Of a stretch of DNA of 64,000 bases, positions 49,865 to 59,058 are shown piece by piece. The stretch is taken from contig NZ_FOLT01000004.1 in assembly GCF_900112455.1 (NCBI RefSeq), positions 93,981 through 157,980 on the forward strand. The letters run 5' to 3'. Numbering within the stretch: the stretch's first letter is position 1; every line of letters starts with the position of its first letter. Origin of the DNA: Alkalibacterium subtropicum (lineage in GTDB: Bacteria > Bacillota > Bacilli > Lactobacillales > Carnobacteriaceae_A). The position numbers were made by a program, and so were the translations under genes. The notes beneath the pieces were generated by a model. It made no database searches, was not told the DNA's origin, and saw only the letters and a program-made list of their open reading frames with translations.

Positions 49865-52018
49865 TTAGTTCAGTTTTTCAATATTTGGTTTGATATCAGG
49901 ATCGAGTGTCTGAATGAAGTCACTAAAATCCATTTCATCGATCAGTTCCGGCGCATCAGAATCATAAAGTGGTTCACTCGACTGGCCATCTCTTGCTTTC
50001 AAGAGACTATTGCCGCTTTGAGCCTCTTCGTTCAGGATATTCAGCTGATCGGCATAAATATAATCGTTAGGTTTAAATCCCTGAATGGATGATGGAGAAT
50101 AAAAACGCAGCAGATCCATCATCATGATGTTGTCAGAATGCGTCAACTCTTCTCTGGCTTCATCACGTAGCTTATGCAGTTCTTGCAGCTCTTCTTCAGT
50201 CAGCTCTTCAGTAATATCATTACCTTCCCGGTCATAAACCGACTGGCCGAGGAACGCATAGTCTTCTGTCATGACGCGGCCGTTTCTCAGAGGCACCGTG
50301 TTGTCATGTTCCCCGGACAAGAGATCTTGTCCCATGAACAGGAATTCATCCGTTTCGATCCCCAGTAAATGAAGCAGCGTCGGCAGCATATCCACCTGTC
50401 CACTGTAAGTTTCAAATACTTCACCATTATTGACGCCGGGTACGTGCATGATCAAAGGAACACGCTGCATTTGAGCGTCATCAAAGTCGTCCCATTCTTC
50501 TCGTTCTTTTCCGACCAGCTCAGCCAGACGGGGATTACGCATATTGGAAATACCGTAATGGTCTCCGTACAGCATGATGATCGACTCTTCGTAAAGTCCA
50601 CTCGCTTTCAGATAATCGAAAAATTCCTTTACAGCCTGATCCAGATAGTTGGCAGTCGCAAAGTACTGGTTTATGGTCTCATCAGATGTCTGTGCTTCCG
50701 GGAACCCCTGATTTTTTTCATCCAAAGGATACGGGAAGTGGTTCGTCACCGTAACGAACTTGGTATAGAAAGGCTGCGGCAGCTGTTCAATGTATTCAAC
50801 TGAGTCGTTGAAAAACAGCTTATCTTTCAAGCCATATTCCAGTGAACGGTCCCCTGCGACGTTATAGAACTGGGAATCAAAGAAGTAATCATAACCGAAA
50901 TGACGGTAGGTATCTGTCCTGTTCCAGAAGGATCCGACATTTCCATGAAAAGCAGCTGAAGTATAGCCGGCTTTTTCTCCCAAGATAGCTGGTGCGGCGT
51001 GGAAAGTATTTGTCGAACCGAGGGTCTGGAACGCACTCCCTTCCGGCAAGCCATAAAGGGACGTTTCACCAAGGACTTCAGCATCGCTTGATTTCCCCTG
51101 ACTGGTCTGGTGGAAGAAATTATTGAAACTGTATGAGTCGTTACTATTGAATAGGCTGTTAACAAAAGGCATGACTTCATGTTTTACACCATGTTCATCT
51201 TCCAGTTCATAATCGATCAAAAACTGCTGGACGCTTTCCAGAGAAATGACGATGACATTGCGGCCTTCTGCAGCGCCAAAGTATTCCTCATCCGGTTCTC
51301 TGTAGTTCTCTCTAGAGAAATCAATAATGTCGTTCAACTGTGTTTCGTCTGCACTGGCACGGATCTGACTGTTCTGGGCCGTCTGAAAGAGATCATATCC
51401 CGCAAAGAAATTCAGTCCCAGATATTTGACGATGTAGTTTCTGTCAAATGTTCGTGTCAGTAACTGCGGCCGGTCGATTTCAGCTAATGCCAGATTCCCT
51501 GCGAACAAAGACAATCCTAAAGCTGTGACAGCGAAAATATCTCGCTTTTTAGCCGGTTTTCTATAATACTTGGCAAACACCTCTCGTCTGCGAAAATAGA
51601 TGCCGATAAATAACGCGATATCGAACCAGTAGATTAAATCCCAGGGTCTCATCATGGCAAAGGTCGAAGCAATCAACCCGGATGATACATTATTGGAACC
51701 AACGAGAATATTGGTTGTCAGAAAGTCCGAAAACTCTCTATAATACAATACATTAGAATAGAGTAACAGCGTCGCTCCCATCAAAAGTCCAAATAAAACG
51801 AAGCAGGACGTTCTGGATTTCTTGAAATAGAGTGAAATAGAGAAAAGTATAAGTGTTATAGCTAGTGGATTGATAAACAACAGGAAATGCTGGATGACTC
51901 CAGTCACACCCAAGTCAAATTCGATCCAATAGGCCAAGTATGTCTTTATCCAGAATATAACACTCACTAAACCGAACAATAAATTCCGTTTATTTGTGAG
52001 CTGTTTGATTTTAAACAT
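49865..52018 (-). CDS. Lipoteichoic acid synthase-family protein, Ser in place of catalytic Thr
   Basis: A 717-residue membrane sulfatase-fold enzyme. Five N-terminal helices (to about 180) are followed by a linker with YIVKYLGLNFF and an extracellular domain: NVIVISLESVQQFLIDY (metal-binding Glu), HQTSQGKSSDAEV (nucleophile site, Ser310), GYDYFFDSQFY, and IIMLYGDHYG (metal-binding Asp-His). It would polymerise glycerol phosphate from phosphatidylglycerol onto a lipid anchor. In characterised LtaS the nucleophile is Thr (QGKTSDSE). DgkB at 25345-26361 would recycle the diacylglycerol made. AAGGAGG lies before the ATG. Confidence 0.92.
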   Translation of the reverse strand: MFKIKQLTNKRNLLFGLVSVIFWIKTYLAYWIEFDLGVTGVIQHFLLFINPLAITLILFSISLYFKKSRTSCFVLFGLLMGATLLLYSNVLYYREFSDFLTTNILVGSNNVSSGLIASTFAMMRPWDLIYWFDIALFIGIYFRRREVFAKYYRKPAKKRDIFAVTALGLSLFAGNLALAEIDRPQLLTRTFDRNYIVKYLGLNFFAGYDLFQTAQNSQIRASADETQLNDIIDFSRENYREPDEEYFGAAEGRNVIVISLESVQQFLIDYELEDEHGVKHEVMPFVNSLFNSNDSYSFNNFFHQTSQGKSSDAEVLGETSLYGLPEGSAFQTLGSTNTFHAAPAILGEKAGYTSAAFHGNVGSFWNRTDTYRHFGYDYFFDSQFYNVAGDRSLEYGLKDKLFFNDSVEYIEQLPQPFYTKFVTVTNHFPYPLDEKNQGFPEAQTSDETINQYFATANYLDQAVKEFFDYLKASGLYEESIIMLYGDHYGISNMRNPRLAELVGKEREEWDDFDDAQMQRVPLIMHVPGVNNGEVFETYSGQVDMLPTLLHLLGIETDEFLFMGQDLLSGEHDNTVPLRNGRVMTEDYAFLGQSVYDREGNDITEELTEEELQELHKLRDEAREELTHSDNIMMMDLLRFYSPSSIQGFKPNDYIYADQLNILNEEAQSGNSLLKARDGQSSEPLYDSDAPELIDEMDFSDFIQTLDPDIKPNIEKLN

Positions 52019-52103
52019 AAATAGCCCTCCTTTTTATTTTAATTTTCATGTTAATCCGTTTTTTAATTGTTTCTATCCTCTCGAACATTCTAAACGAAAC
52101 CTC

Positions 52104-52133
52104 ATTATAAGGCAAATGAGATGATTTTAGCAA
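52104..52133 (-). promoter_or_regulatory. Promoter of the LTA synthase gene
   Basis: TTGCTA (52128-52133) and a perfect TATAAT (52104-52109) on the minus strand, 18 bases apart, about 90 bases before the start codon. Confidence 0.55.
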
Positions 52134-52135
52134 TT

Positions 52136-52192
52136 AAAAAGCTCTCATAAATGAGACCCCTATGTAGTAGCTGATTGCCATACACAGGGGTC
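52136..52192 (-). terminator. Terminator of the two-component operon
   Basis: On the minus strand a long hairpin GACCCCTGTGTA/TACATAGGGGTC is followed at once by a smaller one, CTCAT/ATGAG, and then by AGCTTTTTAA. Confidence 0.65.
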
Positions 52193-52201
52193 GTTAATGT
52201 C

Positions 52202-53614
52202 TTAACTTATTTTTTCTGGAAAAACGATCTTAAAGGTCGTCCCTTTATCCACTTCGCTTTCAACAGTGATTTTGGCACCATGAAGATGAACTAACTGCTG
52301 AACGATCGCCAGACCCAGACCGGATTCTCCAAATTTTGTTTTGGTACGGGATAAGTCTGCTTTATAATAGCGTTCGAAAATGTTTTCCATCTGCGCATCT
52401 GTCATTCCGATACCTGTATCGCTGACTGTTATCTCGGTGCCTTCAGATGTATACTGACTGGCTATTTGAATTGTGCCATTCTTCGTGAACTGAAGGGCAT
52501 TTTTTATCAAGTTGACCAGGATCTGTTTCAGCCGGTCATAGTCAGCGTAAACATGGATATCATCCATTTCTCCAATAATCAGCTCGTTCGAAGATTCCTT
52601 AACGATATCTTTCATCTGTTCGCTGATTTCCTCGACGATTTCTGAAAGTGGAATACTGTGTTTCGTTAAGATGATACGATTGGAACGGATATTTTCATAA
52701 TCCATATTTTCATTGACCAGACGGATCAGCCGTCTGGTTTCTTTTCTCATCAGTTTGATACTTCTCAGCCGCTGGCTTTCCGGGATAACATTATGTTCCA
52801 GCCCTTCCAGGAGGCCATTGATGGTCGTCAACGGTGTCCGCATCTCGTGAGCGGCATCCTGCATGAAACTCTTTCTCCGCTCTTCCTGTTTGATCACCTC
52901 GTCCTGTGATTCTTTCAGGGCGATCACCATTCGGTTGAAATCTCGGGTGAGATAATCTATTTCGTCCCGTTCATTGTGCTCAAGCTGGATCGTATATTCC
53001 CCCTCAGCCACTTTATGAGCAGCCTTCCGCAGACGGTTGACACGTTTGACCTGGTAATGAGCAAAGACTAAACTCATGAGGATCGCAACGACCGCAGAGA
53101 TAAGAAAGGCACTGAAGAGATTCCCTTTCAACTCTTCCATTTGGCGGTTAATGTGGCTGATCGGCGCGCTGACAGTGATAAATCCTGCGAATTCCTCAGT
53201 GTTTTCGCTGAAATACGGGAGATACACCAAGGTTGTTTCTCTGGGATTGCCCAGCAGATCCTCATGATGTGTCTTTAAGGCGATCCGCTCACCTGATTCC
53301 AGCTGGTTCAGCTGCTCATCATCGATATTCGCTCGAAAATTTCGGGGCAGATCCGGATAAACGATCGCTCCATCATCGTCAAAGACAAAAAACGATACTT
53401 CCTGAGCAATGAGCACACGGCGGATGGTGTCCAGCTGTGTCGGATCCAAATCTTCGTTGACAACAGATTCTGCATAAGTGAACAACCTGTTTTCTGTGGC
53501 ATTCAAAGCAGTGCGTCTCCCAAACAGGACCAGAGAAAAGACAGTTACTGTCATTAGGAGAATGATCACAGCTAAAAAACCAAGAAACTGCTGGAAAAAG
53601 TAAGGGAGTTTCAT
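52202..53614 (-). CDS. Sensor histidine kinase, YclK-like
   Basis: A 470-residue membrane kinase. Two membrane helices (FLGFLAVIILLMTVTVFSLVL and LFSAFLISAVVAILMSLVFA) enclose an extracellular sensor of about 135 residues; HAMP (RKAAHKVAEGEYTIQL), HisKA with phospho-accepting His (MQDAAHEMRTPLTTINGLLEG) and HATPase_c (LVNLIKNALQFTK, VSDTGIGMTDAQ, GESGLGLAIVQQLV) follow. The ATG at 53614 comes two bases after the regulator stop; an earlier ATG at 53638 would overlap the regulator by 23 bases. The signal is unknown. Confidence 0.92.
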   Translation of the reverse strand: MKLPYFFQQFLGFLAVIILLMTVTVFSLVLFGRRTALNATENRLFTYAESVVNEDLDPTQLDTIRRVLIAQEVSFFVFDDDGAIVYPDLPRNFRANIDDEQLNQLESGERIALKTHHEDLLGNPRETTLVYLPYFSENTEEFAGFITVSAPISHINRQMEELKGNLFSAFLISAVVAILMSLVFAHYQVKRVNRLRKAAHKVAEGEYTIQLEHNERDEIDYLTRDFNRMVIALKESQDEVIKQEERRKSFMQDAAHEMRTPLTTINGLLEGLEHNVIPESQRLRSIKLMRKETRRLIRLVNENMDYENIRSNRIILTKHSIPLSEIVEEISEQMKDIVKESSNELIIGEMDDIHVYADYDRLKQILVNLIKNALQFTKNGTIQIASQYTSEGTEITVSDTGIGMTDAQMENIFERYYKADLSRTKTKFGESGLGLAIVQQLVHLHGAKITVESEVDKGTTFKIVFPEKIS

Positions 53615-53615
53615 T

Positions 53616-54326
53616 TTAGTCAATCGTTTCGGTATCATCGAACTTGTACCCTACTCCCCATACTGTTTTGATCACCTGCGGACCATTAGCAGAGACCTTC
53701 TGGCGCAGTTTTTTTATGTGTGCATCCACTGTACGCTCATCACCGAAGTATTCATAGTCCCAGACCAGCTGAAGCAACTGCTCTCTGGAGAAAACACGTC
53801 TTGGACTGTTTGCTAAAGTAAAGAGCAAGTCGAATTCTTTTGGAGTCAGATTGTTCAGTGGCTGATCATACAGACTGACTTCGCGAGTCATACGGTCCAT
53901 TTTCAGATGTTCTGTTTCAATGTCATAGGTTATTTCTTCTGAATGAGCGGATTCCTTATTATATACTCGTCTCAGCAGTGATTTTATCCGCGCGACAAGT
54001 GTCAGCGGGCTGAAGGGTTTAGTGACATAGTCATCCGCACCGATTTCCAGACCGATCACTTCATCGCTTTCTGAGTCTTTAGCCGTCAGCATGATGACCG
54101 GCACCGACGGGGATTCTTTTCTGATTTCTTTACAGATAGCTATGCCATCCATTTCAGGCAGCATGATATCTAATATGATCAGGTCAAACTGGTCAGGAGC
54201 CGCAAGGTATACGTTGAGACCTTCTTTACCGTTATGAACAAAAGTGGCTTCCCATTCTTCCTTCAAGAAAAACATTTCAATCATTTCACATACAGATTCA
54301 TTATCTTCGATCATTAAAATATGCAT
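53616..54326 (-). CDS. OmpR/PhoB family response regulator, YclJ-like
   Basis: A 236-residue regulator. The receiver domain has the acidic pair (MIEDNES), phospho-acceptor Asp (LIILDIMLPEMDG), Thr (MLTAKDSES) and Lys (YVTKPFSP). The winged-helix domain follows from about 130 (LTPKEFDLLFTLANSPRRVFSREQLLQLVWDYEYFGDERTVDAHI). The opening MHILMIEDNESVCEMIEMFF strongly resembles Bacillus YclJ, whose regulon responds to low oxygen through ResD; regulation here is not shown. AGAAGG precedes the ATG. Confidence 0.94.
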   Translation of the reverse strand: MHILMIEDNESVCEMIEMFFLKEEWEATFVHNGKEGLNVYLAAPDQFDLIILDIMLPEMDGIAICKEIRKESPSVPVIMLTAKDSESDEVIGLEIGADDYVTKPFSPLTLVARIKSLLRRVYNKESAHSEEITYDIETEHLKMDRMTREVSLYDQPLNNLTPKEFDLLFTLANSPRRVFSREQLLQLVWDYEYFGDERTVDAHIKKLRQKVSANGPQVIKTVWGVGYKFDDTETID

Positions 54327-54451
54327 GATTTACCTTCTTTCTTTTTTCATTCTACTTTATTATACATACCATAGTTGAATTTTTTGTGTAAATCAATGCA
54401 TGAAACCTAGAATTCACAGTATTTGTGACAGTTAATTGAAAAGCACGGCAG

Positions 54452-54482
54452 GCGGACCACATTCCTGTAAGAATGTGCCGCT
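54452..54482 (-). other. Hairpin between ssb and the regulator gene
   Basis: On the minus strand GCGGCACATTC and GAATGTG-gt-CCGC form an 11-base stem with a two-base bulge and six-base loop. No proper T tract follows, so it may be a weak ssb terminator or part of the regulator's leader. Confidence 0.4.
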
Positions 54483-54523
54483 GCATACCGCGCCAAAGCT
54501 TTCTACAGTATTTACTTGAATCT

Positions 54524-54847
54524 TTACGTTTTCACTTTTTTCTGTATAAACTCTATATCATCCACAAGCATCTCGATGACATATTTCGTTTCATTCTCAT
54601 TTGTCTGGTAAGAACGGGACTGCATCTTACCATTTAATGCAATAAGATCCCCTTTACCACAATGTTTTTCAAGGATCTCTGCTTTCTTTCCCCAGGCCAC
54701 AAAAGGAATGAAATCCGCATCCGTACTTCCATCTTTTTTAAATGATTTCCTTACCGCCAGTACATTATTAGTGACCATGCGACTGTCTCCCACACTCCTC
54801 AAATCGATATCTTTGACTATTCGTCCTATCAATGAGACTGTATTCAT
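54524..54847 (-). CDS. Single-stranded DNA-binding protein, short SsbB/YwpH type
   Basis: A 107-residue single OB-fold: NTVSLIGRIVKDIDLR, FIPFVAWGKKAEILEKHCGKGDLIALNGKMQSRSYQ and YVIEMLVDDIEFI fit the SSB family. It lacks the linker and acidic tail ending in DDDIPF of replicative SSB, so it resembles SsbB (YwpH) of Bacillus, which helps natural transformation. The main ssb of the cell must lie elsewhere. The start at 54847 has AGAGGAAG five bases before it; the longer frame to 54979 runs through a terminator. Confidence 0.88.
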   Translation of the reverse strand: MNTVSLIGRIVKDIDLRSVGDSRMVTNNVLAVRKSFKKDGSTDADFIPFVAWGKKAEILEKHCGKGDLIALNGKMQSRSYQTNENETKYVIEMLVDDIEFIQKKVKT

Positions 54848-54941
54848 GTTCTTCCTCTTTTCATATAGTAGTAGGAATGAGCCTTCTCTTTCCTCTATAT
54901 AATAATATTGTGAAAAGAAAAAAAATCTCATGAATAAATTT

Positions 54942-54989
54942 AAAAAAAGTAGTCTGCAGAAAAGGCATCGCCTCTGCAAACTACTTTTT
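54942..54989 (-). terminator. Terminator of the mbl-epuA transcript
   Basis: AAAAAGTAGTCTGCAGA and TCTGCAAACTACTTTTT form a 17-base stem with one mismatch, with T tracts outside on both sides. Confidence 0.9.
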
Positions 54990-54999
54990 AACGTATTCC

Positions 55000-55188
55000 T
55001 TAAAATATATAATCCAGAATATTCTGCCAGATTTCAGGATTGAATACATCCATTGGCTCGCCTGCTCCGCCAATGACACTGTATCCGATCATCGTTCCTA
55101 TTACAAAAGCCGCAGCAATCAATAGGATGACAATTAAAACTTTCAAGATATATATAAGTATGTCTTTAACTACTGTTTTCCATGTCAT
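55000..55188 (-). CDS. epuA: EpuA family small membrane protein (annotated as RNA polymerase subunit beta)
   Basis: A 62-residue protein with one membrane helix (IYILKVLIVILLIAAAFVIGTMIGY) followed by the family's signature VIGGAGEPMDVFNPEIWQNILDYI. Databases often carry the misleading name DNA-directed RNA polymerase subunit beta for this group; the function is unknown. It lies 41 bases behind mbl, as in many Lactobacillales, and shares its transcript. The ATG at 55188 is preferred with GAGGTGG six bases upstream. Confidence 0.85.
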   Translation of the reverse strand: MTWKTVVKDILIYILKVLIVILLIAAAFVIGTMIGYSVIGGAGEPMDVFNPEIWQNILDYIF

Positions 55189-55229
55189 CAGCATCCACCT
55201 CAGTCGATTTTCCAGAATAGTTTATCTCT

Positions 55230-56216
55230 TTATTTTTTTCTGTTTTTTAAATTTTCAAGAAGGATCCCGGTTCCCAATGCAACAGAATCCAATGGGTTTT
55301 CTGCTTTAAATACCGGAACTTTCAACTCTTCAGCAAATAAGAGCTCGATTCCGTCTAAAAGTGCTCCGCCACCTGTCAGAATGACGCCACGATCGATGAT
55401 ATCTGCAGACAGTTCAGGTGGTGTCTGTTCTAAAACAGCTTTGGCTTTTTCTACAACGATGACCATCGATTCACGTGTTGCTTCCAGCACTTCTAATGAT
55501 GAAATAGTGATCGTACGCGGAAGACCTGTGACCATATCGCGGCCTCTGACATCCATTTCATCATTTCGGCCATGATCATACATCACACCGATTTCTTTTT
55601 TGATCGTTTCAGCTGTCCGCTCACCTATGAGCAGTTTGTGTTTTTTCTTGACATATTGAGTGATATCATTATCCAATGTATCTCCGGCTATCTTGATGGA
55701 ACGGCTTGTAACGATGCCTCCCATGGACAAGACGGCGATATCACTGGTTCCTCCACCAATATCTATGACCATGTTACCACTTGGCTGAAAAATGTCCATA
55801 CCCGCACCAATCGCAGCGACTTTCGGTTCTTCTTCAAGGTATACATTCTTTCCGCCACTTTTTTCTGCTACTTCAATAATCGCTTTTTGCTCGATTGCCG
55901 TAATATTCGTCGGGCAGCAGATAAGAATATTGGGTTTCGTTAAAAAGCCTTTTACATTCAATTTATCGATAAAGTAGGTCAGCATAGCTTCTGTGATATC
56001 AAAGTCAGCAATAACTCCTCCCTGCAAGGGACGGATCGCTTTGATATTTCCTGGTGTACGGCCTACCATCATGTAAGCCTCTGAACCAACTGCCAATACT
56101 TCATTCGTTTTTGTATCTAGAGCCACGACAGAGGGCTCGTTTAATACTATACCTTTGCCTCTTACATGTACAAGTACATTTGCTGTACCTAAGTCGATGC
56201 CAATATCTCTAGCCAT
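55230..56216 (-). CDS. mbl: MreB-like cell shape protein Mbl
   Basis: A 328-residue bacterial actin. RDIGIDLGTANVLVHVRGKG (phosphate 1), VIDIGGGTSDIAVLSMGGIV (phosphate 2) and ILTGGGALLDGIELLF (adenosine) are the actin-fold nucleotide motifs; CCPTNITAIEQKAI is typical of MreB-type proteins. It forms filaments under the membrane that guide cell wall growth. In its neighbourhood (murA-mbl-epuA) it corresponds to Mbl rather than to MreB, which usually sits with mreCD. GAGGAG precedes the ATG. Confidence 0.94.
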   Translation of the reverse strand: MARDIGIDLGTANVLVHVRGKGIVLNEPSVVALDTKTNEVLAVGSEAYMMVGRTPGNIKAIRPLQGGVIADFDITEAMLTYFIDKLNVKGFLTKPNILICCPTNITAIEQKAIIEVAEKSGGKNVYLEEEPKVAAIGAGMDIFQPSGNMVIDIGGGTSDIAVLSMGGIVTSRSIKIAGDTLDNDITQYVKKKHKLLIGERTAETIKKEIGVMYDHGRNDEMDVRGRDMVTGLPRTITISSLEVLEATRESMVIVVEKAKAVLEQTPPELSADIIDRGVILTGGGALLDGIELLFAEELKVPVFKAENPLDSVALGTGILLENLKNRKK

Positions 56217-56294
56217 CGTGTTTCTCCTCTCACCGTTTCGTTAAACGTTCACTGTATCGGGATGCATTGTTCTAAAAATGTTTTCACCCTTTCT

Positions 56295-56323
56295 ATGATA
56301 CTTAAGATGATAAAAAAGAGCAA
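56295..56323 (-). promoter_or_regulatory. Candidate promoter of mbl
   Basis: On the minus strand TTGCTC and TATCAT with a 17-base spacer, about 80 bases before the mbl start and after the murA terminator. Confidence 0.4.
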
Positions 56324-56372
56324 CACCTAATTGACAATCTTTAGGATTTGTTAAGCACTGTCAAGGGATAGA

Positions 56373-56423
56373 CAAAAAGAGAGAGAAGAGCGAAGCCAGG
56401 CTTCTTTCCTTCTCTCTCTTTTA
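56373..56423 (-). terminator. Terminator of murA
   Basis: AAAAGAGAGAGAAG and CTTCTCTCTCTTTT form a long stem, with an inner GAAGC/GCTTC stem; T tract follows. Confidence 0.85.
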
Positions 56424-56433
56424 TTGAAGATGT

Positions 56434-57735
56434 TTAAGCAGATACGGTCTCAGAATCGCTGGTCTCTTTGACCTCTTCATTGATGCGTTCGATATCTGCA
56501 CCTAATTGTTTCATCTTTAGATGGAACTTGGAATATCCTCTATCCAGATGATGGAGCTGGGTCACTTGTGTATGGCCTTTCGACACTAATCCAGCCAGGA
56601 TCAGTGATGCTGAAGCACGCAAGTCTGTCGAAGCGACTTCAGCACCCTGAAGTGTTTTTCCGCCTTGAATGATCAGACTTTGTCCGTCGATTTTAAAGGA
56701 CGCGTTCATTTTACGCAGTTCTTCCATATGCATATAGCGGTTCTCAAATACTGTTTCTCTCATGATGCTCGTCCCCTCAGCAACGAGCTGGGCGATCGTC
56801 ATCGGCGCCTGGAGATCTGTAGGATAACCGGGATACGGTTGAGTCTTGACATCTGTCGGCAGTAACTTTTCAGGCCCGATAACTCTCAGTCCTTCGGCCG
56901 TTTCAACAAAGGTCGTACCCATCTCTCTCAATTTGGATATGAGGGGTTTATTATGTTCACTGACAGCCTCTTTGATCAGTACTTCTCCCTGAGTGATCGC
57001 AGCGGCAATCATAAATGTTCCACTTTCGATGCGGTCGGGGATCACGGAATGACTTGTTGCTTCAAGGGATTTCACACCTTGAATCCGCAGGGAATCTGTG
57101 CCTGCTCCAATGATTTTAGCACCCATTTTATTCAGGAAGTTTGCCAGATCAACGATTTCAGGTTCTCTTGCGACGTTTTCAATGACACTGGTCCCTTCGG
57201 CCAGGGTAGCCGCCATCATAATATTCTGAGTTGCTCCCACACTCGGGAAATCCAGATAAATATGAGCAGCTTTCAGTTTGTCTACAGAAGCTTCGATATG
57301 TCCATTTCCCACATTCACATCGACACCCATCGCTTCGAACCCTTTCAAATGCAGGTCGATAGGTCTGGAGCCGATTGCACAACCACCGGGCAACGCCACT
57401 TTGGCATAGCCGGTACGGGCAAGCAAAGGCCCCATGACAACGATCGATGCACGCATCTTACTCATGAAATCAAACGGTGTTTCATTATTCAGTTCTGCTT
57501 CCGCATTGGTTCGAATGACTTGATTTTCCTCGTCGAACGCAACATCGATGTTTAAATGGTTCAAAACTTCGTTCATAATATAAATATCTGAAAGAAGCGG
57601 TATATTGTCTATAACATTTGTTCCTTTACTCGCTAATACTGTGGCAGCTAGTATGGGAAGTGCAGCGTTCTTCGCTCCGCCAATATCGACAGAACCTTTC
57701 AGCCGTTTCCCTCCGCCTACTATGATTTTCTCCAT
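56434..57735 (-). CDS. murA: UDP-N-acetylglucosamine 1-carboxyvinyltransferase MurA
   Basis: A 433-residue EPT-fold enzyme making the first committed peptidoglycan precursor in the cytoplasm. [20 protein letters not shown] opens the protein; [15 protein letters not shown] holds the active-site Cys that fosfomycin blocks; [19 protein letters not shown] and [17 protein letters not shown] are further conserved loops. Gram-positive bacteria often have two MurA enzymes; this is the copy of the upp-murA-mbl locus. GGAGG precedes the ATG. Confidence 0.96.
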   Translation of the reverse strand: MEKIIVGGGKRLKGSVDIGGAKNAALPILAATVLASKGTNVIDNIPLLSDIYIMNEVLNHLNIDVAFDEENQVIRTNAEAELNNETPFDFMSKMRASIVVMGPLLARTGYAKVALPGGCAIGSRPIDLHLKGFEAMGVDVNVGNGHIEASVDKLKAAHIYLDFPSVGATQNIMMAATLAEGTSVIENVAREPEIVDLANFLNKMGAKIIGAGTDSLRIQGVKSLEATSHSVIPDRIESGTFMIAAAITQGEVLIKEAVSEHNKPLISKLREMGTTFVETAEGLRVIGPEKLLPTDVKTQPYPGYPTDLQAPMTIAQLVAEGTSIMRETVFENRYMHMEELRKMNASFKIDGQSLIIQGGKTLQGAEVASTDLRASASLILAGLVSKGHTQVTQLHHLDRGYSKFHLKMKQLGADIERINEEVKETSDSETVSA

Positions 57736-57840
57736 TCTATAGCCTCCAATTTTCTGTTCCAGCGATTCTTCATTTCATGTCTAAGTGGTTGATTCATTGT
57801 CAATTAATAAAATAACGGTAGTTGTATTTTGACACATACT

Positions 57841-57855
57841 TGATATAGTATATCA
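57841..57855. promoter_or_regulatory. Perfect palindrome upstream of murA
   Basis: TGATATA-G-TATATCA, 106 bases before the murA start. Its right part on the minus strand reads TATACT, a possible -10 box, so a protein bound here would cover a promoter. The regulator is unknown. Confidence 0.35.
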
Positions 57856-57946
57856 GAAAGCTTGGTGAAGGGGAACAGTATGTAATCCCTTCCTTCGTGA
57901 CATCTTTGTGACAATAAACCCTAATTTGTCAATACCCTGCAATGGG

Positions 57947-58177
57947 TTATAAGAGAAAGAATAAGTTTTGAATCGAAAGAACAAAATCGATAAAAAAATT
58001 ACTTACACTGTATCCGACTGCTATTGAGATCACTATATATAATATCCGTGCTTGAGGAATATGATGCTTTTTTATGAGTACATCAGTCTTTAGCGCCTGC
58101 ATTGCCCAGAATACAACAAGTACGAAGAACACATGCGAGACCAGATCGATCAGTGACTGCATCATGACGAGTGGCAT
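57947..58177 (-). CDS. DUF1146 family small membrane protein, YwzB-like
   Basis: A 76-residue protein with two membrane helices and the family signature ALKTDVLIKKHHIPQARILYIVISIAVGY-type stretch, ending in VSNFFIDFVLSIQ. The function is unknown. In Bacilli it normally sits between atpC and murA; here murA is downstream as expected, but upp is directly upstream. The ATG at 58177 is chosen, with AAAGG eight bases upstream; the ATG at 58186 abuts that site. Confidence 0.85.
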   Translation of the reverse strand: MPLVMMQSLIDLVSHVFFVLVVFWAMQALKTDVLIKKHHIPQARILYIVISIAVGYSVSNFFIDFVLSIQNLFFLL

Positions 58178-58276
58178 AGGATTCATCCTTTCGCTATAAT
58201 ACTAGCATAAACCTTCAAATATTTCATTTGTTATGCATGTTACACCAATATTACACGCTTTCAGACCTGCAATACC

Positions 58277-58315
58277 GGAAAAATCCCGATAAGAGCAAAA
58301 ACTCTTATCGGGATT
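58277..58315 (-). terminator. Terminator of upp
   Basis: AATCCCGATAAGAG and CTCTTATCGGGATT form a perfect 14-base stem with a six-base loop, followed by TTT on the minus strand. Confidence 0.88.
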
Positions 58316-58335
58316 CTTTCATTTTCCTATAACGA

Positions 58336-58965
58336 TCATAAGGTTCCGAACAATCGGTCGCCTGCATCACCTAAACCAGGCAAAATGTAACCATTTTCGT
58401 TAAGCTTTTCATCTAATGAGGCTGTGTAGATATCCACATCCGGGTGAGCATCCTGCAGCACTTTGACGCCTTCTGGTGCAGCAACTAAACAGACGAATTT
58501 AATGTTTGATGCGCCGCGTTTTTTCAATGCATCGATGGCAGCAACGGCTGAACCACCGGTTGCCAGCATTGGATCCACGACAAGCAGCTGACGTTCTGAT
58601 AAGTCGGAAGGCATTTTTATGAAGTATTCAACCGGCTCCATCGTGTCGTGATCACGATACATACCGACATGCCCAACTTTAGCTGCCGGAATGAGATCCA
58701 GCATGCCATCGACCATACCCAAGCCTGCTCTTAAAATAGGAACGATCACTACTTTTTTACCTGCCAGCTGTTTCTGGACGGTTTTTACGAGCGGTGTTTC
58801 GATTTCAATATCCTGAAGTGGCATTTCTCTTGAAACTTCGTACGCCAATAATCGTGCGATTTCATTAACAACTTCTCTAAAATATTTCGTCCCTGTGTTC
58901 TTGTCTCTGATAATTGTCAACTTATGCTGTATAAGCGGATGATCTATAACTTGAAAGTTTCCCAT
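58336..58965 (-). CDS. upp: Uracil phosphoribosyltransferase
   Basis: A 209-residue enzyme turning uracil and PRPP into UMP for pyrimidine salvage. [36 protein letters not shown], the PRPP loop [17 protein letters not shown] and the C-terminal [16 protein letters not shown] uracil-binding segment are all conserved. AAAGGAG precedes the ATG. In Bacilli the gene is commonly followed by the F-ATPase operon; here a strong terminator and the DUF1146 gene follow instead. Confidence 0.97.
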   Translation of the reverse strand: MGNFQVIDHPLIQHKLTIIRDKNTGTKYFREVVNEIARLLAYEVSREMPLQDIEIETPLVKTVQKQLAGKKVVIVPILRAGLGMVDGMLDLIPAAKVGHVGMYRDHDTMEPVEYFIKMPSDLSERQLLVVDPMLATGGSAVAAIDALKKRGASNIKFVCLVAAPEGVKVLQDAHPDVDIYTASLDEKLNENGYILPGLGDAGDRLFGTL

Positions 58966-59058
58966 GATCCGGCTCCTTTTTTATGCTATTCTATTTCTTT
59001 TATTATTGTACAGAAAGTCCGGAGAAGTTTCCAGAAAAATCAGGATTTATCCTGTTGT

